This document shows, piece after piece, positions 15,452 to 22,227 of a stretch of DNA of 23,611 bases. The stretch lies in NCBI GenBank assembly GCA_014381105.1, contig JACMIO010000003.1, positions 1 through 23,611 of the forward strand, in the 5' to 3' direction. Each line of letters starts with the position of its first letter. Within the stretch, counting starts at the first letter, position 1. This stretch comes from a bacterium. GTDB taxonomy: Archaea > Thermoproteota > Nitrososphaeria > Nitrososphaerales > Nitrososphaeraceae. The notes under the pieces were generated by a model. The model saw only the letters and a list, made by a program, of their open reading frames with translations. It was not told the origin of the DNA and did not search any database. Both the position numbers and the translations under genes were made by a program.

Positions 15452-15862
15452 CTAATCATGAAAGCTACCCTTGTTTATTTTAGATATTTTGTTGATAAAT
15501 TCATGTATCAAAGTGTCAGAGTCTTTATTTTTCTTCATAAAATAGTAAAGCTCTTCGGTGGCTGCATGATGATCTACACCTATGTTTTGTGCTAATTGTA
15601 CTGTAATCAGTGATAATAATAATAATTTCCTCAGAATTATTTCTGTTCCATATTGTTTGATATCAAAAGATAACTCAGAGATTACATTTTTCATATTTGC
15701 ATCAATATATCTATCCTTTGCTTCTCTACTCTTAATTGAAAATTGAACTCCCATCATTCTGTCCTTCATATGTATTTTTTCTACCATTTCGATGAATCTA
15801 TCATTTAGCTGTGGATCTTCGAACAATGCTTGAGATAGCAAAGTCTCCTGCATCAGATTCAC
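15452..15862 (-). CDS. Hypothetical helical protein, 136 aa
   Basis: I do not recognise this protein. It is predicted to be mostly helical, with amphipathic helices around residues 20-32, 44-68, 70-98 and 101-132, and two adjacent histidines (HH, about 97-98). There is no signal peptide or membrane helix; residues about 77-90 are hydrophobic but short. Possible starts are GTG 15860-15862 and ATG 15851-15853. Its 5' end overlaps the preceding ORF (15801-16007) by 62 bases in another frame, an unusually long overlap for neighbouring genes. Either translation is coupled or the two are halves of one gene split by a +1 frameshift, which would give about 180 residues. The second idea would make this the C-terminal part. 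Confidence 0.55.
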   Translation of the reverse strand: MNLMQETLLSQALFEDPQLNDRFIEMVEKIHMKDRMMGVQFSIKSREAKDRYIDANMKNVISELSFDIKQYGTEIILRKLLLLSLITVQLAQNIGVDHHAATEELYYFMKKNKDSDTLIHEFINKISKINKGSFHD

Positions 15863-16007
15863 TTAACGATAAAGTTTTGATCAGTTTGAACAATACATGA
15901 CATGCCGCACATCCACCATATCCTATCAACGAGGTATTAGAAAGGACTCTTGTGATTTCAGAGTCAATTAACCTGCTGGCACTTTCAATCTTATCTCTGT
16001 TGTACAC
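15801..16007 (-). CDS. Hypothetical protein, 68 aa, overlapping the next gene
   Basis: This short ORF starts with GTG at 16005-16007; an in-frame TGA lies two codons upstream. A TATA-like TTTTAA at about 16030-16035, some 25 bases upstream, supports the start. Residues 28-40 read LIGYGGCAACHVL, with a CAACH motif that looks like a haem-binding CxxCH. There is no export signal, so a c-type cytochrome is unlikely; a zinc or redox role is possible. The last 20 codons (15801-15862) overlap the start of the 136-aa ORF in a different frame. It could be an independent small protein or the N-terminal part of a frameshifted gene. No family is recognised. Confidence 0.45.
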   Translation of the reverse strand: MYNRDKIESASRLIDSEITRVLSNTSLIGYGGCAACHVLFKLIKTLSLSESDAGDFAISSIVRRSTAK

Positions 16008-16029
16008 GCTTCAAATATGGTCGATGCTC

Positions 16030-16052
16030 CTTAAAACCTTATGAATTCATAA
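16030..16052 (-). promoter_or_regulatory. TATA box with abutting 14-bp palindrome
   Basis: TTATGAATTCATAA at 16039-16052 is a perfect 14-bp palindrome. It lies immediately upstream of a TTTTAA TATA-like box (about 16030-16035), which is 25 bases before GTG 16007. The palindrome starts 32 bases from the start codon, exactly the distance seen at the Roadblock-like gene at 15328. Confidence 0.45.
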
Positions 16053-16150
16053 AATTAGTCCTTAGGAGGGGTCTAAATTAATGCCAAGGATTAACCTTAT
16101 TTCGATACTTGAGTGTTGTTCAAATTAGTATTTGTAGACTGTCCGAGTTC

Positions 16151-16546
16151 TTATTCAAAATATCTCGTATTATCACGTATTTTTGGCATTATCTGTTCCC
16201 TCATTATGGAATCAATATGGGGCTCTTCCACGTCAATTGTAAGTAAAACATAATATTTGTTATTTATCGGAGTAACAATCCTTACAAGCTTTTCATATTT
16301 CCCCAAGGAGTAAATCAGTTTGCCCAACTTGTCTTCGAATTTTAGCCTTGATTTGTGTCGCGCTATTGCATTTAGTGTGTATTCCTGGTTTTCCTCACGG
16401 TTCATCAACGGATCGAGTCCTTCTCTTCTTGCTATATTTAGTATTTTACCCTCAGAATCAGATATTGCAATCCATCTTAGCGAAGAACTGATTTTTAATA
16501 TTTCCCTTGAAAGACTCTCAAGATAATCTTTAGTCGTATCGGCCAT
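16151..16546 (-). CDS. Second small Roadblock/profilin-like protein
   Basis: A start at ATG 16544-16546 gives 131 residues; an upstream in-frame start at 16600 is rejected because the TATA box at 16567-16575 falls inside that extension. The fold pattern matches the paralogue at 14960-15328: an N-terminal helix, the strand LRWIAISDSEG, a central helix rich in charges (YTLNAIARHKSRLKFEDKLG), then strands LIYSLGKYEKLVRIVTPI and YYVLLTIDVEEP. In the related thaumarchaeal proteins that I recall, the phrase kLG..kY..g.Ye.l.ri..P is conserved and is seen here. No catalytic residues are evident, so a regulatory or scaffolding role similar to Roadblock/LC7 modules is inferred. It is divergent from the aldo/keto reductase gene. 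Confidence 0.7.
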   Translation of the reverse strand: MADTTKDYLESLSREILKISSSLRWIAISDSEGKILNIARREGLDPLMNREENQEYTLNAIARHKSRLKFEDKLGKLIYSLGKYEKLVRIVTPINNKYYVLLTIDVEEPHIDSIMREQIMPKIRDNTRYFE

Positions 16547-16566
16547 TAATATGAAAAAGACCGATC

Positions 16567-16582
16567 TAAAATATAACGTTAT
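16567..16582 (-). promoter_or_regulatory. TATA box overlapping a 10-bp palindrome
   Basis: On the minus strand the box reads TATATTTTA (16567-16575), centred about 25 bases before ATG 16546, implying a leaderless transcript. ATAACGTTAT, a perfect palindrome at 16573-16582, overlaps its upstream edge. Confidence 0.5.
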
Positions 16583-16635
16583 TTGCTTAGACGCATTCAA
16601 TTAAAATATAAAATGGATATCAATACCCCATATCA

Positions 16636-17769
16636 TTGGTTAGTGAATATCGTGCCATTGGTGGATACGCAACGCCGCAAGGTACAAAAAAATATATGCA
16701 AAATGCTCTCAAAAATGGTTTTCCAAACTCACACTTTCGTTCATTTGATAACCTCAACTTATCAAGTTTGGGAATGGGAACTTATCTGGGTCAGATTACA
16801 CCAGAAGAAGATAGGGATTTAGAGAACGCAATCTATGAGTCAGTTAAATCAGGAGCTATGAATGTAATTGATACTGCAATAAATTATCGTTCCATGAAGT
16901 CAGAAAAAAATATTGGAAAGGCAATGAAAAGGCTAATAGAAGATGGAGTTATATCACGGGATCAAATCTTTATTTCAACAAAAAACGGATACATTACCAA
17001 TGATGGTGATTTTCCAACAGTTGATGTTCTTGAATATATGCAAAATATGTTTATTTCACAAGGAATTATAGCCCCAAATGACATCAGCTCCGGTTATAAT
17101 GTATTAAACCCGAATTATATCCGTAAATGTATTGATAAATCGTTGACAAATATGCAACTTGATACTATTGATCTTGTTTATGTTCATAATGCGTACGAGA
17201 GCTGGGTTCAGGATATAGACAGAAAACAGTTTGATGAAATGATACGCAAGGTCTTTCAAGTTTATGAAGAGTATCGATCTAAAAACAAGATTAATTATTA
17301 TGGAATGGCTACGTGGACATGTTTTAGACTTCCTCAGAATGAAAGGGAATATCTCTCATTAGAAGAGATGGTGAAGATAGCACAAGAAGTGGGAGGAAAA
17401 AATCATGGATTCCGTTTTATTCAACTTCCATACAATCTAGCGTATAGAGAAGCTTACATGCTCAAGAACCAATCGGTAGGAAATGATAGTGACCTAACTA
17501 TTTTGCAAGCTTGTAATAAATTAGATATTGGAGTTTTCACAAGTGTGCCATTGTTACAGACAAAATTATTTGATGCCAAAATACCAGATTATTTGGGATA
17601 TGATGATCAACTACTAAAGATAGTACAAATTACCAGATCAACTCCAAACGTATTAGCTCCATTAATTGGTCAAAAGAAACCTAATCATGTTAAAGAAAAT
17701 ATTCAACTTGCAAAAGTAGCGCCGTTAACTATTGCAGAATTCAATGATGCGATCAAGATTTTCAGTTAA
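16636..17769 (+). CDS. Aldo/keto reductase
   Basis: This 377-residue protein belongs to the aldo/keto reductase superfamily, NADPH-dependent TIM-barrel enzymes acting on aldehydes and ketones. The catalytic tetrad is visible: D79 (VIDT), Y84 (NYRS), K116 (STKNG) and H184 (YVHN). The N-terminus has the GYATPQGTKKY segment (10-20) that precedes the barrel in related archaeal proteins. Compared with typical members of about 320 residues it has an insertion around 125-160 that includes NMFISQGIIAPNDISSG and would sit near the active site. The natural substrate is unknown. The start is TTG 16636; no ATG is available in frame. It is divergent from the Roadblock-like gene and convergent with the Sm-like gene. 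Confidence 0.88.
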   Translation: MVSEYRAIGGYATPQGTKKYMQNALKNGFPNSHFRSFDNLNLSSLGMGTYLGQITPEEDRDLENAIYESVKSGAMNVIDTAINYRSMKSEKNIGKAMKRLIEDGVISRDQIFISTKNGYITNDGDFPTVDVLEYMQNMFISQGIIAPNDISSGYNVLNPNYIRKCIDKSLTNMQLDTIDLVYVHNAYESWVQDIDRKQFDEMIRKVFQVYEEYRSKNKINYYGMATWTCFRLPQNEREYLSLEEMVKIAQEVGGKNHGFRFIQLPYNLAYREAYMLKNQSVGNDSDLTILQACNKLDIGVFTSVPLLQTKLFDAKIPDYLGYDDQLLKIVQITRSTPNVLAPLIGQKKPNHVKENIQLAKVAPLTIAEFNDAIKIFS

Positions 17770-17794
17770 TTATCAAAACTTTAGAAAATAATAT

Positions 17795-17814
17795 TGTTTC
17801 CAAAAAAAGAAACA
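17795..17814. terminator. Hairpin between aldo/keto reductase and Sm-like genes
   Basis: TGTTTC (17795-17800) pairs with GAAACA (17809-17814) around a loop that contains seven A. It lies in the 131-base convergent gap, 26 bases after the reductase stop. It could help end either transcript. Confidence 0.35.
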
Positions 17815-17900
17815 TAGATAATGAGATAACACATCAGATATAGAAAGTAATTTTTTAATATGGTGTGTAGTCAAAATTTCCTGAAATATATCAATATGCC

Positions 17901-18170
17901 TTATAGTACTGCTATCGTAATTACATTATCTCCACGTATTAATGCATCGCCAATTTGAGTTTCTTGCTCCTGCTCTTTACCCTTTTCTGAATTGTCGTTG
18001 TTGTTTGACTGCTGCTCTATTACCTCTGTGGCCTCGGTTATTTCGATATTCATTTGTTTATCAAAACCCTTGATTTTTCCTTTTACCGACCTCCTTCCCT
18101 TTAATTTAACAAGCACTATTTTCCCAACACTTTCTTGAAGTAACTGACCAGCGATACCATCTTCAGACAT
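17901..18170 (-). CDS. Archaeal Sm-like (LSm/SmAP) protein with acidic insert
   Basis: This 89-residue protein has the Sm fold signature. The Sm1 motif covers about 17-47 (VGKIVLVKLKGRRSVKGKIK, then GFDKQMNI). Sm2 is at 76-88 (ALIRGDNVITIAV), including the RGDNV turn that forms the RNA-binding pocket. Archaeal SmAPs assemble into heptamer or hexamer rings that bind U-rich RNA and take part in tRNA and mRNA metabolism. Between the two motifs, where most SmAPs have a short loop, it carries about 27 residues (49-75) rich in Q, N and E (QQSNNNDN, GKEQEQE). The insert would protrude from one face of the ring. The start is ATG 18168-18170, with AT-rich TATA-like sequence about 30 bases upstream. 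Confidence 0.88.
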   Translation of the reverse strand: MSEDGIAGQLLQESVGKIVLVKLKGRRSVKGKIKGFDKQMNIEITEATEVIEQQSNNNDNSEKGKEQEQETQIGDALIRGDNVITIAVL

Positions 18171-18346
18171 TTTTAGCTTTCATGTGAGTACAATACCAAT
18201 ATTAACTTTTTTGATTACAAGTAACTTTTGTCCAAAAATCAAGCAATATTATGGGAAATTGATTTTGTGTTGGGTATTATCGACATCAATTGTTTTACTA
18301 AATGAGGATATAATTTCTCAATGGCTGACTAAGCCAAAAATGTTAC

Positions 18347-18403
18347 TCGATATTTAACGACAAAAAATCCATTGTTTCCTTGGATATTAGTCGTTAATAT
18401 CGA
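18347..18403 (-). repeat. 57-base imperfect hairpin downstream of the DUF1059 gene
   Basis: TCGATATTTAACGAC (18347-18361) pairs with GTCGTTAATATCGA (18390-18403): 14 base pairs with a single bulged T. Inside the 28-base loop, ATCCA (18367-18371) pairs with TGGAT (18381-18385), making a second stem. It begins nine bases after the stop of the DUF1059 gene (18412) and lies 177 bases before the Sm-like start. It could be a terminator, a stable 3' UTR or a small RNA. Confidence 0.6.
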
Positions 18404-18411
18404 ATGTCTGT

Positions 18412-18606
18412 TCAAGTTTTCTTGATAATTTTTCTAAAATGCTCTAAATTCTTTGAAATCTCCTCATTCCATTGTTCTTCTGTGTATCCATGGACTTTAA
18501 TTCCATGTTCTTTTGCATTCTGAAGTAATTCTTCTTCTGTCTCTCCGACCATCGTGTGAGTACAGACCGGATCTCCGGCGTCTTTACAATTTATTGAGAG
18601 GGTCAT
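18412..18606 (-). CDS. DUF1059 family small protein
   Basis: This 64-residue protein matches the DUF1059 pattern: a cysteine-containing start (CKD at 7-9, with C15), the strand and turn THTMVGETEEELLQNAKEHG, then KVHGYTEEQW and a charged C-terminal helix. The family is widespread in archaea and bacteria and its function is unknown. The conserved cysteine and histidines have prompted ideas of metal or redox roles without proof. The start is ATG 18604-18606; two TATA-like stretches, TTTATAA (18621-18627) and TTTATATA (about 18630-18637), lie upstream, the second at the right distance for a leaderless transcript. A 12-bp palindrome TATCAATTGATA (18652-18663) lies further upstream. A strong hairpin follows the stop codon. 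Confidence 0.85.
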   Translation of the reverse strand: MTLSINCKDAGDPVCTHTMVGETEEELLQNAKEHGIKVHGYTEEQWNEEISKNLEHFRKIIKKT

Positions 18607-18835
18607 TGAAAATAATGTTCTTATAAACTATATAAATTTTCTCCAATTTACTATCAATTGATATTGGGAGACTGGTCAACCGTTAAAATAGAATTTAAGG
18701 GTAAGAAAAAATCGTATTTATTTTTTGTTCTTAAACTTCAACCAACTAACTATGTATGAATACAGTTGATTGAATTTTCCCATTAGACTCCGGATCAATT
18801 ATTATAATACGCTTGTCTTAATTAACTAAACTAAA

Positions 18836-20425
18836 TTGAATAAAGAAATCAAATATGCGTTAGAATATCATCAAGAAACAAAGCATTCTCAGATGAGTAT
18901 TAGATTATCCAATCATTACCTAGATTGGGATAACAAACCAAAGCCATTCAAGTTTTATACCAGTATTCCATCAACTCCCCTCCCGGCTGATTTTCCATTA
19001 CCGAATCTGAATGTAATTACCATGAAAGAGACAAATCAAATCACTGCTTTAGAAAATCCCAAGATAAATACGGAATTATTATCGTCTTTGCTTTTCTTTT
19101 CTTCAGGAATTACAAGACAAATCAAGTTTCCGCATGGGAAATATTATATGCGTGCAGCACCTGCCACCGGGGCACTATATCCAATAGAAGTCTATGTAGT
19201 ATCCGAAAACATTAATGGATTACAAGCAGGTGTTTACCATTTCTGCCCCGGTGAGTTCTCTTTAACAAGATTGAGAGAAGGGGATTATAGACAATTTTTA
19301 TCTGAAGCAGCGGGATTTGAACAAGCAGTAAGGAATTCACCATTCACAATAATACTTACCTCTTTGGCTTGGCGAAATGCTTGGAAATATCAGGCCCGAT
19401 CATACAGACACTGGTTCTGGGATTCAGGTGTGATTATTGCGAATCTGATTGCCACAGCTTCGTCCTTTGGTTTGAATACCAAATTGATTACTGGGTATAT
19501 AGACAAATTTGTAAATGAATTGTTATGTCTTGAAGAAAACAAGGAAGCATCGATCGTTCTTGCTCCAATTGGGATTGGTTTGTCTGAACAAGAACCTAGC
19601 AAGATCCAGCATCCTTCTAGATTTGTTCCAGATATCGTTCCTATTTCACATGGGAAAGAAGTTGAATATGACCAGATTTGGAAATTACATGATGCGTCGT
19701 CACTCAATTCAACTGATGAAGTGCGTCAATGGGTTCATTCTATAAAATCAATGCAAGAAGTTAAAGGAATAAAGGATGATTCTGTGAAATTATTTTCAAA
19801 ACACATAGAGCCCATACCGAGCAATTCACAACCACTGTCTGAAGTCATACTCTTAAGAGGTTCTACCAGAAAATTTTCAAGAGAGCCTATAACATTTGAA
19901 CAACTCTCAAACATTCTATATAGTATAGCGGGACCCACACCTTCAGATTTTGGTGAAAAAAAATCTTTGATAGATGTATATTTTATTGCAAATGATGTAA
20001 CTAACATCCAGAAAGGAGCATATTTTTTTAATCGAAAGGATAATTCAATTGATCTCTTAAAAGCAAACATTCGAAGAGATGTGTCTGGATATTTGTGTCT
20101 AGAACAATCTCTGTTCAGTGATGCAAGTGCCGTATTTTATATTATGTCTAACATCAAGTTGATACTGGATAAATTAGGAAATAGAGGATATAGATTGTGC
20201 CAATTTGAATCAGGTATACTAGCGGGTAGAATTTATTTATCTGCTTATGATCAAAAAATTGGCGCTTCAGGCTCCACTTTTTATGATGACGCCGTATCTG
20301 ATTTTTTTTCACCTCATGCGAAGGACAAGGATGTCATGATTGCCATTGGAATAGGCGTTCCGGGTTATAGATCAAAACCCGGTAGAGTTCTAGCTGGCAA
20401 GTTCTCAAGACAGGAACTATTATGA
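18836..20425 (+). CDS. SagB/ThcOx-type dehydrogenase with two nitroreductase domains
   Basis: This 529-residue protein contains two nitroreductase-like FMN domains in tandem. The first (about 75-260) has the SagB-type phrase RAAPATGALYPIEVYVV (106-122). The second (about 335-525) opens with LLRGSTRKFS (around 339-348), the RRSxRxF type of phosphate-binding segment, and ends with GIGVPGYRSKPGR. SagB/ThcOx enzymes are known for oxidising azolines to azoles in peptide natural products, but many family members in archaea have no such cluster. No YcaO cyclodehydratase or precursor peptide is seen nearby, so the substrate is unknown. The fused form probably makes an internal pseudo-dimer, the state in which nitroreductases work. 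The start is TTG 18836, with TTATAATAC about 30 bases upstream. Confidence 0.85.
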   Translation: MNKEIKYALEYHQETKHSQMSIRLSNHYLDWDNKPKPFKFYTSIPSTPLPADFPLPNLNVITMKETNQITALENPKINTELLSSLLFFSSGITRQIKFPHGKYYMRAAPATGALYPIEVYVVSENINGLQAGVYHFCPGEFSLTRLREGDYRQFLSEAAGFEQAVRNSPFTIILTSLAWRNAWKYQARSYRHWFWDSGVIIANLIATASSFGLNTKLITGYIDKFVNELLCLEENKEASIVLAPIGIGLSEQEPSKIQHPSRFVPDIVPISHGKEVEYDQIWKLHDASSLNSTDEVRQWVHSIKSMQEVKGIKDDSVKLFSKHIEPIPSNSQPLSEVILLRGSTRKFSREPITFEQLSNILYSIAGPTPSDFGEKKSLIDVYFIANDVTNIQKGAYFFNRKDNSIDLLKANIRRDVSGYLCLEQSLFSDASAVFYIMSNIKLILDKLGNRGYRLCQFESGILAGRIYLSAYDQKIGASGSTFYDDAVSDFFSPHAKDKDVMIAIGIGVPGYRSKPGRVLAGKFSRQELL

Positions 20426-20605
20426 TGAATCGATATCCCGAATGACTATTTATCAAAGAATTGTGTGGAACTTGAAATTCCATCTGGGAATCCTTTGTAT
20501 AACAGGTATATCTTAGGGGAAAATTCAATAAAAGCTTTAAGAAAATCAATTTGCAGGAAGCTTAGAATTATAACGATGATGGTGTTAAGAGAATCTAGTA
20601 CAAGA

Positions 20606-21172
20606 ATGAGTGTAAGGTGTGAATGGGCAAGAGACCAAATTGAGATAGACTATCATGACAAAGAATGGGGAATTCCGCTCCATAATGATAGGAAGCTATT
20701 CGAGTTTTTAGTATTGGAGGGAATGCAGGCAGGTCTAAGTTGGCGTATTATTCTAAATAAGCGTCAAGAGTTTCGAAAGGCATTCGACAAATTTGAGGTG
20801 GAATTAGTTGCTAATTATGATAATATGAAAATTAAGGATCTTTGTTCAAACTCTTTAATCATTAGAAATAAGAAAAAAATAGAGGCGACAGTTAGCAATG
20901 CCAATGCTTTTATCAGGATACAAAAAGAATTTGGCAGTTTTGATACCTATATTTGGAACTTTGTAAGATACAAGCCTATTCAAAATTCATGGAAGTCGTA
21001 CAACGATGTTCCATCAACATCGCAAGAATCTGATATAATTTGCAAGGATCTTAGAAGCAAAGGGTTCAAATTTGTAGGATCGAAAATATGTTATTCAATG
21101 ATGCAAGCGATAGGAATGGTCAATGATCATACCACAGGATGTTTTAGATACAAGCAATTAAGAAGAGAATAG
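20606..21172 (+). CDS. tag: 3-methyladenine DNA glycosylase I
   Basis: This base-excision-repair enzyme removes N3-methyladenine from alkylated DNA. The zinc-snap ligands are all present: C5 (RCEW), H17 (YHDKEWG), H175 (NDHTTGC) and C179. E38 and W46 in EGMQAGLSW hold the base-recognition positions. With a start at ATG 20606 the length is 188, against 187 in E. coli Tag, and H17, E38, W46, H175 and C179 fall at the same numbers as in E. coli. That decides the start against the GTG at 20465 and the ATGs at 20576/20579. The 180 bases between the SagB stop and this start hold nothing convincing. It is likely a single gene, possibly read through from the SagB gene. Confidence 0.92.
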   Translation: MSVRCEWARDQIEIDYHDKEWGIPLHNDRKLFEFLVLEGMQAGLSWRIILNKRQEFRKAFDKFEVELVANYDNMKIKDLCSNSLIIRNKKKIEATVSNANAFIRIQKEFGSFDTYIWNFVRYKPIQNSWKSYNDVPSTSQESDIICKDLRSKGFKFVGSKICYSMMQAIGMVNDHTTGCFRYKQLRRE

Positions 21173-21218
21173 ATTCTATGTTTGAAACAATGTCATTGTC
21201 TACAATTGGATCTTTTAG

Positions 21219-21242
21219 TATTCTAGAATAAGTAGATATAGT
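21219..21242 (+). promoter_or_regulatory. Palindrome next to the amidotransferase promoter
   Basis: TATTCTAGAATA at 21219-21230 is a perfect 12-bp palindrome. AGATATAG (about 21234-21241) follows as a TATA-like box, about 27 bases before TTG 21265. The arrangement resembles that at 15350-15371 and 16030-16052. Confidence 0.4.
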
Positions 21243-21264
21243 GAATTAGTTCAACATCATGTAG

Positions 21265-21975
21265 TTGAAAGACATCATTCTCTCTATCCAAAATACAGAG
21301 ATTGAAACTCTCGGAAATTTGAAGGAATTGTTTGAGTCCGATGGTTATATAATCGAGACAATTCATGTTAAAAAGGACAAGTTACCCAAAGAACTTGATA
21401 AATATGCAGGAATAGTCATTCTGGGTGGGTATATGTCCGTATATGAATACTTACCGTATTTGAATGAAGAACTAGTTCTAATAAACAATGCCAACAACCT
21501 TCAAGTTCCTCTACTGGGAATCTGTCTGGGTTCGCAACTGATTGCCGAAGCATTAGGTGGCAGAGTGTATAAAGGTAAGCAGAAAGAGATTGGATGGTTC
21601 GACGTCGTTATAAATAATAAAGGAAAGAACGATATCTTTAAAGGAATAAATAATAATAACATAAAGGTCTTCCAATGGCACGGAGATACTTTTGTACTTC
21701 CAGGTTCTGCAGTACTGTTGGCCTCATCTGATTTGTATCCACAAGCATTCAGATTTGGTAACTCTATCGGAATATTGTTTCATCTAGAAGTAACATCCCA
21801 GATGATTCATGATTGGACGAAAGATTATGGATCTGAAATGAAAGATGTTGGGATAAGTCGAGATGATATTTTAGATGGAAAAAATTCTGAATTTGAAAGT
21901 CTAGCAAATTACTGTAAAGTAGTGTATGGAAATTTCTCCGAACTGATAAATGCCTATAGGAATTCGCTAGTTTGA
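21265..21975 (+). CDS. Class I glutamine amidotransferase-like protein
   Basis: This 236-residue protein is a stand-alone class I (triad) glutamine amidotransferase resembling GuaA's glutaminase half. The nucleophile is C87 in GICLGSQL (85-92), and the partner pair is H173 and E175 in FHLEVT. The oxyanion segment LGGYMSVYE (53-61) and the phrase FQWHGDTFVLP (136-146) are typical of the GMP-synthase-like group in which members hydrolyse glutamine or gamma-glutamyl compounds. No synthetase domain is attached or adjacent. The asparagine-synthetase-like protein at 8484-9287 lacks this domain but belongs to a different glutaminase class and lies 12 kb away, so a partnership is only speculative. 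The start is TTG 21265, directly after an in-frame TAG. Confidence 0.85.
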   Translation: MKDIILSIQNTEIETLGNLKELFESDGYIIETIHVKKDKLPKELDKYAGIVILGGYMSVYEYLPYLNEELVLINNANNLQVPLLGICLGSQLIAEALGGRVYKGKQKEIGWFDVVINNKGKNDIFKGINNNNIKVFQWHGDTFVLPGSAVLLASSDLYPQAFRFGNSIGILFHLEVTSQMIHDWTKDYGSEMKDVGISRDDILDGKNSEFESLANYCKVVYGNFSELINAYRNSLV

Positions 21976-22014
21976 TATGGGCTCATTAGTATGATCTTAA
22001 GCTGTAGGACATGA

Positions 22015-22027
22015 GTCTGTTACAGAC
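22015..22027. promoter_or_regulatory. Short palindrome downstream of the amidotransferase gene
   Basis: GTCTGT and ACAGAC flank one base (T), giving a 13-bp near-perfect palindrome 40 bases after the amidotransferase stop and 200 bases before the HD-GNAT gene. It could be a transcription-factor site or a 3'-end structure. The rest of the 252-base gap (21976-22227) is very AT-rich, with a TATA-like TTTATATT at about 22188-22195. Confidence 0.3.
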
Positions 22028-22227
22028 AGGTAATTAGCTTATGAAAGTGCATTGAGGTTCTTATCTCAAAATTATCAATAGGTTAGTCATAAAAAATACA
22101 TAATAATTCAATTTTTTTAATAATTTATGATAGCAAATATGTGGTTTATTGTATTTTCAAGCTTCAATTATCTTTCATAATAAGTTTTTTATATTCAGTC
22201 GTATTCTCTATGTGAAGGTGCCATTCA

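Noticed and set aside
15880..15925. CAACH motif suggesting a c-type cytochrome.
   Set aside because: The protein has no export signal or further haem-protein features, and a single CxxCH in a short ORF is weak evidence.
16066..16128. AGGAGGGG followed by a 15-codon plus-strand ORF.
   Set aside because: It is too short, lies between two minus-strand genes and shows no conserved feature.
20465..20605. N-terminal extension of the DNA glycosylase from GTG 20465.
   Set aside because: Starting at ATG 20606 puts the zinc and active-site residues at the same numbers as in E. coli Tag; the extension has no family counterpart.
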